Part shown: piece by piece, positions 42,232-50,483 of the stretch | Position numbering within the stretch: position 1 is the stretch's first letter | Layout of the letters: each line of letters opens with the position of its first letter | NCBI GenBank assembly: GCA_017651245.1 | Contig: JAGCDQ010000002.1 | Span: forward strand, 1 to 64,000 | DNA: 64,000 nucleotides | Source: Bacteroidaceae bacterium | GTDB lineage: Bacteria > Bacteroidota > Bacteroidia > Bacteroidales > Bacteroidaceae | Reading direction: 5' to 3' | Notes under the pieces: model-generated | The model's database searches: none | What the model was told of the DNA's origin: nothing | Seen by the model: only the letters and a program-made list of their open reading frames with translations | Program-made: the position numbers and the translations under genes

Positions 42232-43260
42232 ATGGAAGCAGAAATCATCGCACCTATTCCCAAAGAGGTGCTCAAAGCGGAACTTACCGATGAGAGGCGT
42301 TTGCGCATGACCAGCAAAAGCAACAATGAGGTGTATGTGGTCACATGGCAGAACGCGCCCAACGTGGTGCGCGAGATTGGTCGTCTGCGCGAGATCGCCT
42401 TCCGTGCAGCAGGTGGAGGCACAGGTTTGGATTGCGACCTTGACAAGTTCGACACGATGGACCATCCTTACAAGCAGCTCATCGTGTGGAACCCTGAGTC
42501 GGAGGAAATCATTGGCGGCTATCGCTACATCCTCGGTCCCGACATCAAGTTCGACGAGAAGGGTCAGCCCATTCTTGCCACCAGCCACATGTTCCATTTC
42601 TCCGAAGAGTTCATCAAGGACTACCTGCCCTACACCATCGAGCTGGGACGTTCCTTCGTGACGCTGGAGTATCAGTCCACGCGCTCCGACGGTAAGTCCA
42701 TCTTTGCCCTCGACAATCTTTGGGACGGACTCGGTGCACTGGCGGTCATCATGCCTGGCTGCAAGTACTTCTTCGGCAAGATGACCATGTATCCCAGCTA
42801 CAACCGCAAGGGTCGCGACATGATTCTCTACTTCCTGCGCAAGCACTTCGGCGACAAGGACGGGCTGGTCATCCCCACCAAGCCGCTCGAGCTGGAGCAC
42901 GACCCCAAGGAGTTTGAGGAACTGTTCTGCGAGGACACTTTCAAGGAAGACTACAAGATTCTCAACCACGAGGTGCGTGCCCTGGGCTACAACATCCCTC
43001 CGCTGGTCAATGCCTACATGAGCCTTTCGCCCACCATGAAGATGTTTGGCACTGCCATCAACTACGGTTTCGGCGACGTGGAAGAGACAGGCATCCTCAT
43101 TGCCGTCAGTGAGCTTTACGACCAGAAGCGCATCCGCTACATCGACAACTTCGCCAAGGAGCACCCCGAGTACGTGCAGATCACGAGCGGTGCCAACAAG
43201 GTCATCTACGAGCCATCCAACAAGCAGGAACTCATCGACGATTTCGACCCTGTAAAATAG
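42232..43260 (+). CDS. GNAT-type N-acyltransferase, GlsB-like
   Basis: 342 aa of the OlsB/GlsB N-acyltransferase group (sometimes called hemolysin-like). Core segments: IGRLREIAFRAAGGGTGLDCD, VWNPESEEIIGGYRYILG and ELGRSFVTLEYQ. In Bacteroides thetaiotaomicron GlsB transfers a 3-hydroxy fatty acyl group to glycine, giving the lyso-lipid that GlsA completes. Gene order here is glsA then glsB, 62 nt apart. Amino-acid specificity (glycine, ornithine or serine-glycine) cannot be seen from sequence. Confidence 0.82.
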   Translation: MEAEIIAPIPKEVLKAELTDERRLRMTSKSNNEVYVVTWQNAPNVVREIGRLREIAFRAAGGGTGLDCDLDKFDTMDHPYKQLIVWNPESEEIIGGYRYILGPDIKFDEKGQPILATSHMFHFSEEFIKDYLPYTIELGRSFVTLEYQSTRSDGKSIFALDNLWDGLGALAVIMPGCKYFFGKMTMYPSYNRKGRDMILYFLRKHFGDKDGLVIPTKPLELEHDPKEFEELFCEDTFKEDYKILNHEVRALGYNIPPLVNAYMSLSPTMKMFGTAINYGFGDVEETGILIAVSELYDQKRIRYIDNFAKEHPEYVQITSGANKVIYEPSNKQELIDDFDPVK

Positions 43261-43296
43261 TCGATAAGTATACATATATATTATATAACACTCCAA

Positions 43297-43335
43297 AAGT
43301 GGCACAGAACATCAGTTTTTGTGCCACTTATTTTG
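43297..43335 (+). terminator. Terminator after glsB-like gene
   Basis: AAGTGGCACA (43297-43306) pairs with TGTGCCACTT (43320-43329) and is followed by ATTTTG, which is also the -33 element of the next promoter. Confidence 0.75.
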
Positions 43336-43362
43336 TCATTCCAAATAAAACGCCTAACTTTG
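43332..43362 (+). promoter_or_regulatory. Promoter of CoA-transferase gene
   Basis: TTTG at 43332-43335, a 19-nt spacer and TAACTTTG at 43355-43362: both elements match consensus exactly. The ATG at 43398 lies about 30 nt after the expected start. Confidence 0.8.
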
Positions 43363-43397
43363 CACAAAATTTGAATAATTGTGTAATAATAAGATTT

Positions 43398-44894
43398 ATG
43401 GCATTTACAAGAATCACCGCTGCAGAGGCTGCAGCACTCATCAAGAACGGAGACAATATCGGCCTGTCTGGTTTCACGCCAGCAGGCACACCCAAGGCAG
43501 TGACGGCAGAGGTTGCCAAGATTGCTCACGCTGAGCACGAGGCTGGCCGTCCATTCCAGATTGGCATCTTCACAGGCGCATCCACAGGCCAGTCCTGCGA
43601 CGGCGTGCTGTCCGACGAGCAAGCCATCCGTTACCGCGCTCCCTACACCACCAACTCCACTTTCCGCAAGCACGTGAATGCGGGCGAGATTGCCTACAAC
43701 GACATCCATCTCGGCATGATGGCTCAGGACCTTCGCTACGGCTTCCTGGGCGATGTTGACTGGGCGATTCTCGAGGTGTGTGCCATCGAGGAAGACGGCA
43801 AGGTGTATCTCACAGCCGCTGGCGGTATCTCTCCCACCGTGGCACGTTTGGCAAAGAAGGGCATCATCCTCGAGCTGAACGCATTCCACCCAGCATCTTC
43901 CAAGGGTCTGCACGACGTGTACGAGCCACTCGACCCTCCACAGCGCAAGCCCATTCCCATCGAGAAAGTGACCGACCGCATCGGTACTCCATATCTCCAG
44001 CTCGACCCCAAGAAGGTCGTCGGCGTCGTAGAGTGCAACATCCCCGACGAGGCGCGTGCCTTCAAGGATGCCGACCCCATCACCGACAAGATTGGTGAGA
44101 ACGTGGCGAACTTCCTCATGGGCGAGAAGAAGCGCGGCATCATTCCTTCCGGCTTCCTTCCCTTCCAGAGCGGTGTGGGCACCACTGCCAACGCCATCCT
44201 CTTCGCCCTCGGAAGCAATCCCGAGATGCCACAGATGGAGGTCTACACCGAGGTGCTCCAGAACGCCATCGTGGACCTCATGTTCCAGGAGAAGGTGAAG
44301 TGCGCATCCACTTGCTCCCTCACCGTTACCAACGACAAGCTCCTGAGCATCTACGACAACATCGACTTCTTCAAGGAGAGACTCGTGCTGCGTCAGTCAG
44401 AAATTTCCAACAACGCCGAGGTCATCCGTCGTCTCGGTCTCATCGCCATCAACACCGCCATCGAGGTGGACCTCTACGGACATGCCAACTCCACCCAGAT
44501 CTGCGGCACGAAGATGATGAACGGCATCGGCGGCTCCGGCGACTTCGAGCGCAACGCATTCCTCTCCATCTTCACCTGCTCATCCGTGGCAAAGGGCGGC
44601 GCCATCTCAGCCATCGTCCCATTCTGCAGCCACGTTGACCACACCGAGCACGACGTCAACGTCATCGTCACCGAGCAGGGCGTGGCAGACCTCCGCGGCA
44701 AGAGCCCCATCCAGCGCGCCCATGCCATCATCGAGAACTGCGCGCATCCCGACTACAAGCAGCTCCTCTGGGACTACCTCAAGATTTCCCAGAAGGGCCA
44801 GTCATGGCACAACCTTGCTGCCACCCACGCATTCCACGACACCTTCATCAAGGAGGGCGACATGCACAAGGTGGACTTCAGCAAGTTCGCATAA
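43398..44894 (+). CDS. Acetyl-CoA hydrolase/transferase family CoA-transferase
   Basis: 498 aa of the succinate:acetate or propionyl-CoA:succinate CoA-transferase family. Recognisable segments include GLSGFTPAGTPKAV, the glycine-rich FQSGVGTTANAIL, VDLYGHANSTQICG and GIGGSGDFERNA near the C-terminus. In propionate-forming Prevotella such an enzyme moves CoA from propionyl-CoA to succinate; acetate formation from succinyl/acetyl-CoA is the alternative. The first ATG in the longest frame lies before the promoter, so 43398 is used. Codon third positions are strongly C-rich, as expected of a highly expressed gene. Confidence 0.88.
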   Translation: MAFTRITAAEAAALIKNGDNIGLSGFTPAGTPKAVTAEVAKIAHAEHEAGRPFQIGIFTGASTGQSCDGVLSDEQAIRYRAPYTTNSTFRKHVNAGEIAYNDIHLGMMAQDLRYGFLGDVDWAILEVCAIEEDGKVYLTAAGGISPTVARLAKKGIILELNAFHPASSKGLHDVYEPLDPPQRKPIPIEKVTDRIGTPYLQLDPKKVVGVVECNIPDEARAFKDADPITDKIGENVANFLMGEKKRGIIPSGFLPFQSGVGTTANAILFALGSNPEMPQMEVYTEVLQNAIVDLMFQEKVKCASTCSLTVTNDKLLSIYDNIDFFKERLVLRQSEISNNAEVIRRLGLIAINTAIEVDLYGHANSTQICGTKMMNGIGGSGDFERNAFLSIFTCSSVAKGGAISAIVPFCSHVDHTEHDVNVIVTEQGVADLRGKSPIQRAHAIIENCAHPDYKQLLWDYLKISQKGQSWHNLAATHAFHDTFIKEGDMHKVDFSKFA

Positions 44895-44906
44895 ACCACA
44901 CATCAC

Positions 44907-45695
44907 ATGAAATTCATTTCCTGGAATGTAAACGGACTCCGCGCCGTGTGCGGCAAAGGTTTCTCAGAGACCTTCACCGCGCTCGACGCGGATTTCTTCT
45001 GCCTGCAAGAGACCAAGATGCAGGCAGGGCAGCTCGACCTCGCCTTCCCCGGCTACCAGTCCTACTGGAACTACGCCGAGCGCAAAGGCTACTCAGGCAC
45101 CGCCATCTACACCAAGCACACGCCCCTCACCGTCGCCTACGGACTGCCCGACGACATCATCGCCACCCTCCCCGACGGCGACTGGCGCGAGATGCTCACC
45201 GAGGGACGCGTCATCACCCTCGAGTACCCCCAGTTCTACGTCATCACCGTCTACACCCCCAACTCGCAAGACGGGCTCAAGCGCCTATCCCAGCGCATGA
45301 CCTGGGACGACGCCTTCCGCCTCCACCTCCAGCGGCTCGACCAGACCAAGCCCGTGCTCGTCTGTGGCGACATGAACGTGGCGCACGAGGAAATCGACCT
45401 CAAGAACCCCAAGACCAACCACTTCAACGCAGGCTTCACCGACGAGGAGCGTGCCAAGTTCACCGACCTCCTCGCCGCAGGGTTCACCGACACCTTCCGT
45501 CATTTCTTCCCCGACACACCCGACATCTACTCCTGGTGGAGCTACCGTTTCCATGCCCGCGAGAAGAACACAGGCTGGCGCATCGACTACTGGCTCTGCT
45601 CCAACCGCCTCCAGCCCCAGCTCCAGTCCGCCAAAATCCACACCGACATCATGGGCAGTGACCACTGCCCCGTCGAAGTCGAGGTGGCACTGTAA
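44907..45695 (+). CDS. xth: Exodeoxyribonuclease III
   Basis: AP endonuclease and 3'-5' exonuclease in base excision repair, 262 aa. The endonuclease/exonuclease/phosphatase fold is clear: MKFISWNVNGLRA (Asn7), CLQETKMQ (metal Glu35), YTPNSQDGLKRL, CGDMNVAHEEIDL and the terminal GSDHCPVEVEV with the catalytic His. It follows the CoA-transferase gene by 12 nt and ends at a strong terminator. Composition is strikingly GC-rich at third positions. Confidence 0.95.
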   Translation: MKFISWNVNGLRAVCGKGFSETFTALDADFFCLQETKMQAGQLDLAFPGYQSYWNYAERKGYSGTAIYTKHTPLTVAYGLPDDIIATLPDGDWREMLTEGRVITLEYPQFYVITVYTPNSQDGLKRLSQRMTWDDAFRLHLQRLDQTKPVLVCGDMNVAHEEIDLKNPKTNHFNAGFTDEERAKFTDLLAAGFTDTFRHFFPDTPDIYSWWSYRFHAREKNTGWRIDYWLCSNRLQPQLQSAKIHTDIMGSDHCPVEVEVAL

Positions 45696-45703
45696 GAAAC
45701 ACA

Positions 45704-45747
45704 AAAGAAACGAATGAGTCAGTCGTGACCCATTCGTTTCTTTTAAT
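45704..45747. terminator. Intrinsic terminator after exonuclease III
   Basis: AAAGAAACGAATG (45704-45716) pairs perfectly with CATTCGTTTCTTT (45731-45743); GTC/GAC extends the stem inside after one mismatch. T residues follow. It can also serve the convergent DUF6261 gene. Confidence 0.9.
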
Positions 45748-45805
45748 GTAGCGGTCAAAGACACCCCGCATGGCTCTTTAACCTTTGACCTTAGACCTTT
45801 GACCT

Positions 45806-46672
45806 TTAAAATACTCCTTCGCCGCCGTCATCGCCGCCTCCGCCATTGTCTCCTCCGCCGCCATTGTCGCCGCCTCCGTTGTTCGGGTCGGGAGTCGGGT
45901 CAGGTGTCGGGGTTGGCGTGTTGCCACCTTCGCTTGGGGTGCCGCTTTCGCCCGAGCCGCTGCCTGTGGAACCTTCGTTCAGGTAGTACTGGCGCACGTA
46001 CAGCTCGATGCCCTTCAGCTGGTTGTACAAGGCAGAGAGTTCGGCAGAAGGCATGAGTTCCATCATCGCCATGATGGTCTTGTAGAGGTCGGCGATGGCA
46101 AGGTCGGTCTGTCGGCGTGCCGTCTTCATCTCGCCCTTCACGAACTCGCCCATGGTCAGGGCACGTTCGCCGAGGAGCTGGCGCACGTACTGTGCGGCGG
46201 TCACTGCCTGGGTGAAGAATGTCCATGCGCCAATCTGGGTGAGGAAAGCCTGATGGGGCTGGAGGTTCTGCTGCATCTGGATGATTTTGTCCGACTCTGC
46301 ACCGTAGGCGTCGCGGGTGCTGAACTTGAAGTCCTTGAACACCTGCTCGCACTCCAGCGCCTCAGCCCTGGTGGGTTCGCTGTCGGGCAGCGCGCAATGG
46401 GCAGCGATGGCATAGCGTGCGGCAGTGGCGTAGCAGTCCTGCTGCCTGTCGGCCTCTGCAAGTCGGGGCACGACGGGGTCGCGCTGCGAGGTGAGCCACA
46501 CCTCGTCCTCCGTCTGGCGGCACTGGTACAATGCCGTGCGCTTCTGGATGAAAACTTGGTTGTCGGTCACGAAAGCCTGCGCAAAGTCGTCAATCTGCTG
46601 CGTCGTGCCGTCGTGGTGCGGGTTGGACAATTCAGCCAGCCACGCCGTGTTCAGTTGGGTTTCTGTACTCAT
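45806..46672 (-). CDS. DUF6261 family protein with Gly/Asp/Pro tail
   Basis: About 288 aa. The helical body (residues 1-225) resembles the Bacteroidales DUF6261 family: NTAWLAELSNPHHDGTTQQI at the start and helices near VTAAQYVRQLLGERALTMGE. The last 55 residues are low complexity, a TPTPTPDPTPDPNN stretch followed by repeated DNGGGG. No signal peptide is seen. The ATG at 46672 is used; an upstream extension would only translate the 42-bp DNA repeats. It is third in a transcript with a secreted protein and a 50-aa protein. Confidence 0.75.
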   Translation of the reverse strand: MSTETQLNTAWLAELSNPHHDGTTQQIDDFAQAFVTDNQVFIQKRTALYQCRQTEDEVWLTSQRDPVVPRLAEADRQQDCYATAARYAIAAHCALPDSEPTRAEALECEQVFKDFKFSTRDAYGAESDKIIQMQQNLQPHQAFLTQIGAWTFFTQAVTAAQYVRQLLGERALTMGEFVKGEMKTARRQTDLAIADLYKTIMAMMELMPSAELSALYNQLKGIELYVRQYYLNEGSTGSGSGESGTPSEGGNTPTPTPDPTPDPNNGGGDNGGGGDNGGGGDDGGEGVF

Positions 46673-46716
46673 AGCAACTTTGATTTTAAGAGTGATTAGT
46701 AAAAAATTGATTGAAA

Positions 46717-46941
46717 GCACCCCTGCAACGGGGTCGCCGGGTCGTCCTGTGAGGTCATTGCACCCCTGCAACGGGGTCGTCGGGTCGTCAACCAGCCCAT
46801 TGCACCCCTGCAACAGGCTCGACGGACCGTCCTGTGAGGTCATTTCACCCCTGCAACGGGCTCGCCGGACCGTCAACTAAGCCATTGCACCCCTGCAACA
46901 AGGTCGCCGGGTCGTCAACCAGCTCATTGCAGGGGTGCAAC
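46717..46941. repeat. 42/43-bp minisatellite, five units plus inverted end
   Basis: Five units start at 46717, 46760, 46802, 46845 and 46887, lengths 43, 42, 43, 42, 42. CACCCCTGCAAC is constant; the second half alternates between CCTGTGAGGTCATT and AACCAGCCCATT types. A final inverted piece GCAGGGGTGC (46929-46938) can pair with the last unit. It lies between the 50-aa gene and the DUF6261 gene. Confidence 0.92.
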
Positions 46942-46950
46942 GCCGTCATT

Positions 46951-47103
46951 TTAGAAGCCGTCATCCACCTCGTCGCTTGTGTCAGTTGGGATTTGCAGCT
47001 GGTTAAGCATGCCGTTTGGGTCAGGGCTGCCAATGAGCATCTGCACTTGGCTCTGAATCTTCACCACCTCCATGGTGGGCTGTTCGTATGTCTTCTTTTT
47101 CAT
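46951..47103 (-). CDS. 50-aa Bacteroidales small protein (MKKKTYEQPTMEVV type)
   Basis: Begins MKKKTYEQPTMEVVKIQSQ, passes MLIGSPDP and ends TDTSDEVDDGF. In my experience small proteins opening with M-K-K-x-Y-x-x-P-x-M-E-V-V and ending in an acidic tail are common but mostly unannotated in Prevotella and Bacteroides, often beside secreted proteins. There is no signal peptide and no known function. It begins 19 nt after the secreted protein gene ends, so it is very probably translated from the same mRNA. Confidence 0.75.
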   Translation of the reverse strand: MKKKTYEQPTMEVVKIQSQVQMLIGSPDPNGMLNQLQIPTDTSDEVDDGF

Positions 47104-47122
47104 TGTAGTGTCCTCCGTGCGT

Positions 47123-48331
47123 TTACTTGATGAATACTTTCTTTCCGTTCACGATGTAGATGCCATGGGCTGGGTTCGTCACGGGGCGACCCTGCAGGTC
47201 ATAGACCGTGCCGTAGTCCGCTGCCACCTCTGCCTCCGTCTGCTGGATGCCTGTGGTCTCCTCGCCCTGGAGGAACTCGAAGTAGTCGCGAAGAGGAGCA
47301 CCGCCGCCACTATATGTCAGGTAAGCCTTGTTGGCACCGATGGTCCCGCTGGCGCTCAACTTGTAGAAGCCTGCGCCCGTTGCTGCCTTATAGTTCAGCA
47401 CGTAGGCATTGCCCGGGTTCGTGATGTTGGTCATCGTGCCCACGAGGCTGTTGCCCGAGTAGTCGTCGGAACTGTTCGAGCTGGTCGGGGTCATGGTGAT
47501 GCTGCCCGACGCAGTCTTCTTCAGCACCACGCCCTGGCCTTTCTTCACGATGCGGTCTGTGATTTCGGTCATCTCAATCGCCGTGCCAGCGAGTGCCACC
47601 TTGAACACCTGCGTACCTTCGGGAGCCTGATAATTCATTGCATTGCTATAGAACGTAGCCCAGTATTGGCCCGTAGCTCCCTCGTTGGTCGTCACGTCGA
47701 TTGCCGGCCAGACGGTGACAGTGAGTGTTTTACTTTGGGCAGCCTTGTAATTTTTATTGCCTGCAAATGAAACTGTAATTGTGGCAGTGCCTGCACCAAC
47801 AGCATCAATATAACCCTCAAATCCATAAGAGAAACTGGATGAAGCCCTAAATTTAGCAACATTATCATTACTTGATGAAATATTTACCTCACTTGATTCA
47901 GGACCATCTACATGACCCCTAAAATTCCTACTTTCACCAACGCCCATTTCAATTGAAGATTGTCCAGGATCATCAATATAAACATAGGCAAAGCCCTGAT
48001 CTATTGTAAAACTTCTCTCTTCAGTACTCTTTTCACCGCCTCCTTCAGGATAAAACACGGCTTTCCAGGTATGATCTCCCGCATCTAAAGCGGGGGAAAT
48101 TTCACCAGAACACATTCCATTATCAACAGTGAAACTGCCCTTTGAATAATCATCGACGAATAGTTCGAGCGTACCATTAGGCATATCAGGACCCATAACA
48201 TCACAAATAAAAAATGTAAAATCAGGATTATATTGAGAGTCGAAGTTGACATTAATATTATAATACTGTGCCCACGCGCCCGTCGCTACCGTCATCAGCA
48301 GCACGAGCAATGAAAGTAATTTTCTTTTCAT
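47123..48331 (-). CDS. Secreted Ig-like protein with Prevotella-type C-terminal tail
   Basis: 402 aa. A signal peptide (ending TGAWAQ) is followed by Ig-like beta domains; residues about 115-215 resemble a bacterial Ig-like (Big_2) unit (NDNVAKFRASSS, AGTATITVSFAG). A beta-rich region follows (TGQYWATFYSNAMNYQAPEG). The end, TVYDLQGRPVTNPAHGIYIV then NGKKVFIK, is the tail frequent on Prevotella surface proteins and resembles type IX sorting domains. Ligand unknown. The ATG at 48331 is preferred because it opens the signal peptide. The leader is about 220 nt long and contains a (CT)10 tract. Confidence 0.8.
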   Translation of the reverse strand: MKRKLLSLLVLLMTVATGAWAQYYNINVNFDSQYNPDFTFFICDVMGPDMPNGTLELFVDDYSKGSFTVDNGMCSGEISPALDAGDHTWKAVFYPEGGGEKSTEERSFTIDQGFAYVYIDDPGQSSIEMGVGESRNFRGHVDGPESSEVNISSSNDNVAKFRASSSFSYGFEGYIDAVGAGTATITVSFAGNKNYKAAQSKTLTVTVWPAIDVTTNEGATGQYWATFYSNAMNYQAPEGTQVFKVALAGTAIEMTEITDRIVKKGQGVVLKKTASGSITMTPTSSNSSDDYSGNSLVGTMTNITNPGNAYVLNYKAATGAGFYKLSASGTIGANKAYLTYSGGGAPLRDYFEFLQGEETTGIQQTEAEVAADYGTVYDLQGRPVTNPAHGIYIVNGKKVFIK

Positions 48332-48458
48332 AATTCTCTTTTGATTTAAGTTAATAAATATGTTAATGTTCACGTATTTCACAAACAAGAAGGCTTCCCC
48401 TGCCCCGCCATTGGGACAAGAGAAGCCTATGTCATATCACCGCAATCCCCCTGTTTCT

Positions 48459-48478
48459 AGAGAGAGAGAGAGAGAGAG
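48459..48478. repeat. (AG)10 dinucleotide tract in a 5' leader
   Basis: Ten uninterrupted AG units, reading CT on the mRNA-sense strand of the secreted-protein gene, about 70-90 nt after the predicted transcription start. Confidence 0.95.
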
Positions 48479-48556
48479 TAAATCGCTCCGCTGATTGTCT
48501 GTGTCTTCATACCTCTTGGGTGATTAGTTTTAGTGTCGTTTTTCGATTGTCAACGG

Positions 48557-48588
48557 CAAAGGTACATCATTTCTCCGAAACCACCAAA
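48557..48588 (-). promoter_or_regulatory. Promoter of secreted-protein operon
   Basis: On the minus strand, TTTG (48585-48588), a 20-nt spacer and TACCTTTG (48557-48564) match both consensus elements. The leader to the ATG at 48331 is about 220 nt and also contains an AGGCTTC/GAAGCCT hairpin (48391-48428). Confidence 0.75.
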
Positions 48589-48623
48589 CATTTCCCCAAC
48601 TTTTTTCCCGCATCCAATTATCT

Positions 48624-50276
48624 TCACTCTTTCTTCCTATTCTTGATGTCAGCATTGGGGAACCGCTGGCGCAACCGAGCCTCCTCCTCCTCGGTGAGAG
48701 AACCGTAAATCTCGAGCCTTTCGATGGAAAGACTGTCCATCCATTCGGGGACATTGACAGGAACCTCGTCTCCGTAATTGAGCTCCAGACTGCGAATGTG
48801 CGACATCTTGCTGAGAATTTCCGGTGGGGTGGGTTGATCCTTGGACATAGAATAGTAGAGAAGCTGGAACTTGGTTTCCTCTTCCAGCCGCGCAACCTCC
48901 TCTGCCTCGGGGTCCGACACGCGGGCAAGCCACCCAATCTTGGGAGTGAACGCTTGCGTCACGCTGTCCACCTCCACGCCCACGAATCCAGCCCACAGCT
49001 CCATCGGCACGACCTCCACCTCCTCGTTCGTGACGGGATGGGTGTAAACCTGGTTGAACGGCACGCTCACCATCTCGTTTTCCATGCTGGAAGTCCACGC
49101 CACCTCCTCCGGCGGGACACCAAACCACTTGTCAGGGAAGAACGTGAGGAACCAGCCGTCCAGCATGGTGACGTCAGAGCGGAAACAACCCCTGGTGTTC
49201 TTCAGCTCGTCAACACGCAGTTTCTTCACGATGCTCCGCCAGAACACGCGGTCGGGCTGCCCCTCCGACGCCTTCACGAACTCCGCCAGCACCTTGTCCA
49301 GCTGCCGCGACCACTTCTCCAGACCGTACTTCTCCAGACTGCGCGCCTTCGCCTGCACCTTCCGCCAGTCGTCCGGCGTGCCCGTGAGGGTGATGGAAGG
49401 GATGCCACAAGCCACCCTCATATTCCAGAATTCGAAGAAAGTCTCCACCGCATCCATCAGCGTGATTTGCGAAGCGATGCGCTCCGTCACCCCCGTGGTC
49501 GTGAAGTCGGCAGTCAACATCTCCGCCACATCCCCCTTGGTGTTCGCCGCAACACCGGCGGTGAAATCACTCAGCAACTTCTCCCAATCGCCCTTCGTGC
49601 CCGACTTGCCCAGAACATCGTTGTCCTCAGTCACCACAATCTTCATCTTCCCCTCATGCTCCACAAACAAGTCACGCATCTCCTCCGAATGCTTATTCAC
49701 ATAGTTCGAGAAGTTCTGGGCGATGATGAGCCACACCACATCAGGCGACAGCACCAGCGGATGGTGGTCGGCATACGCATTCACCATACATTTAAATAAA
49801 TTGTCCTCGCCCATGTAGCACAGCGACTCATCGTCGAAACTGCTCTTCACCACACGATAAAGCTCCGCGGACGCCACGGTCTTGCCCACGATTTCGTCTG
49901 CGATCGCCTTGCCATCCTTCATCTCGAAGGTCTTCTTGGGAGCCGGCAACCCCTCGTCCACCACAAACGTGATGCTCCCCTTCGACCGCTTGAGAATCTT
50001 GCCCTTCGACGCCTTCTTCTGCGCCTTCCGCAACCGCTTAGCCATCTTCTTGTCCATGATCTGCGACTGCTTGAATGCATCCATCGCCATCGAATCAAGG
50101 ACGATGTCCGGATACAACTTCCCCAGCTTCAGCGGCGAAGGAGAATCGAGCGGCAACGGAAGCGTGTAGGCTCTGGCCTGCGGCTCGTCTGTATCAATAG
50201 GAGGAATCTGCCCGTGACTGAGGGTAGAAAACATGAGGCTGAGGACAGCCCAAAGAGTGATACGCAAAGTTTTCAT
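48624..50276 (-). CDS. Exported DUF4419 protein, paralogue B
   Basis: 550 aa with a signal peptide (ending LSHGQ). The DUF4419 core is clearly homologous to gene A at 10241: HHPLVLSPDVVWLIIAQNFS, FTTTGVTERIASQITLMD and GIPSITLTGTPDDWRKV. After the core it has the same leucine-rich-like stretch (VPEWMDSLSIERLEIYG) and then stops; it lacks the plug-like and carboxypeptidase-regulatory tail of gene A. An extra Lys-rich segment (residues about 75-95) follows the signal. Function unknown. Its promoter region matches that of gene A. Confidence 0.82.
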   Translation of the reverse strand: MKTLRITLWAVLSLMFSTLSHGQIPPIDTDEPQARAYTLPLPLDSPSPLKLGKLYPDIVLDSMAMDAFKQSQIMDKKMAKRLRKAQKKASKGKILKRSKGSITFVVDEGLPAPKKTFEMKDGKAIADEIVGKTVASAELYRVVKSSFDDESLCYMGEDNLFKCMVNAYADHHPLVLSPDVVWLIIAQNFSNYVNKHSEEMRDLFVEHEGKMKIVVTEDNDVLGKSGTKGDWEKLLSDFTAGVAANTKGDVAEMLTADFTTTGVTERIASQITLMDAVETFFEFWNMRVACGIPSITLTGTPDDWRKVQAKARSLEKYGLEKWSRQLDKVLAEFVKASEGQPDRVFWRSIVKKLRVDELKNTRGCFRSDVTMLDGWFLTFFPDKWFGVPPEEVAWTSSMENEMVSVPFNQVYTHPVTNEEVEVVPMELWAGFVGVEVDSVTQAFTPKIGWLARVSDPEAEEVARLEEETKFQLLYYSMSKDQPTPPEILSKMSHIRSLELNYGDEVPVNVPEWMDSLSIERLEIYGSLTEEEEARLRQRFPNADIKNRKKE

Positions 50277-50310
50277 AACGCAAACATTTTAGTGAGAAAC
50301 TTATTTGCTG

Positions 50311-50422
50311 CAAAGGTAGGAAAACTTGCAAGTAAACTCCAAGAAAATGAATTTACAAATATTTTACATTTTTCCGAGGGGGTGGAAAATGTCGCCAAGA
50401 GGAATTTACAGATATTTTACAT
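50311..50422 (-). promoter_or_regulatory. Tandem TGTAAA operator and promoter of DUF4419 gene B
   Basis: On the minus strand: boxes at 50401-50422 and 50348-50369, each with two TGTAAA-type half-sites 11 bp apart (one of the four reads TGTAAA after CTG), then TTCTTGG and, 20 nt later, TACCTTTG (50311-50318). Order and sequence parallel the region before gene A, including a CCACCCCC-like stretch between the boxes. Confidence 0.72.
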
Positions 50423-50483
50423 GACCACTGTCAAATCTCTCTCTCTCAACAACTTCCAAAAGATTTCCATCCCAGTGGAAGAA

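Noticed and set aside
44804-45661. 285-codon frame overlapping exonuclease III
   Set aside because: Product is Arg/His/Pro-rich shadow of the GC-rich exonuclease gene in another frame.
46717-46941. CRISPR array
   Set aside because: Units are 42-43 bp with a constant half and only two kinds of second half; there are no unique spacers and no cas genes.
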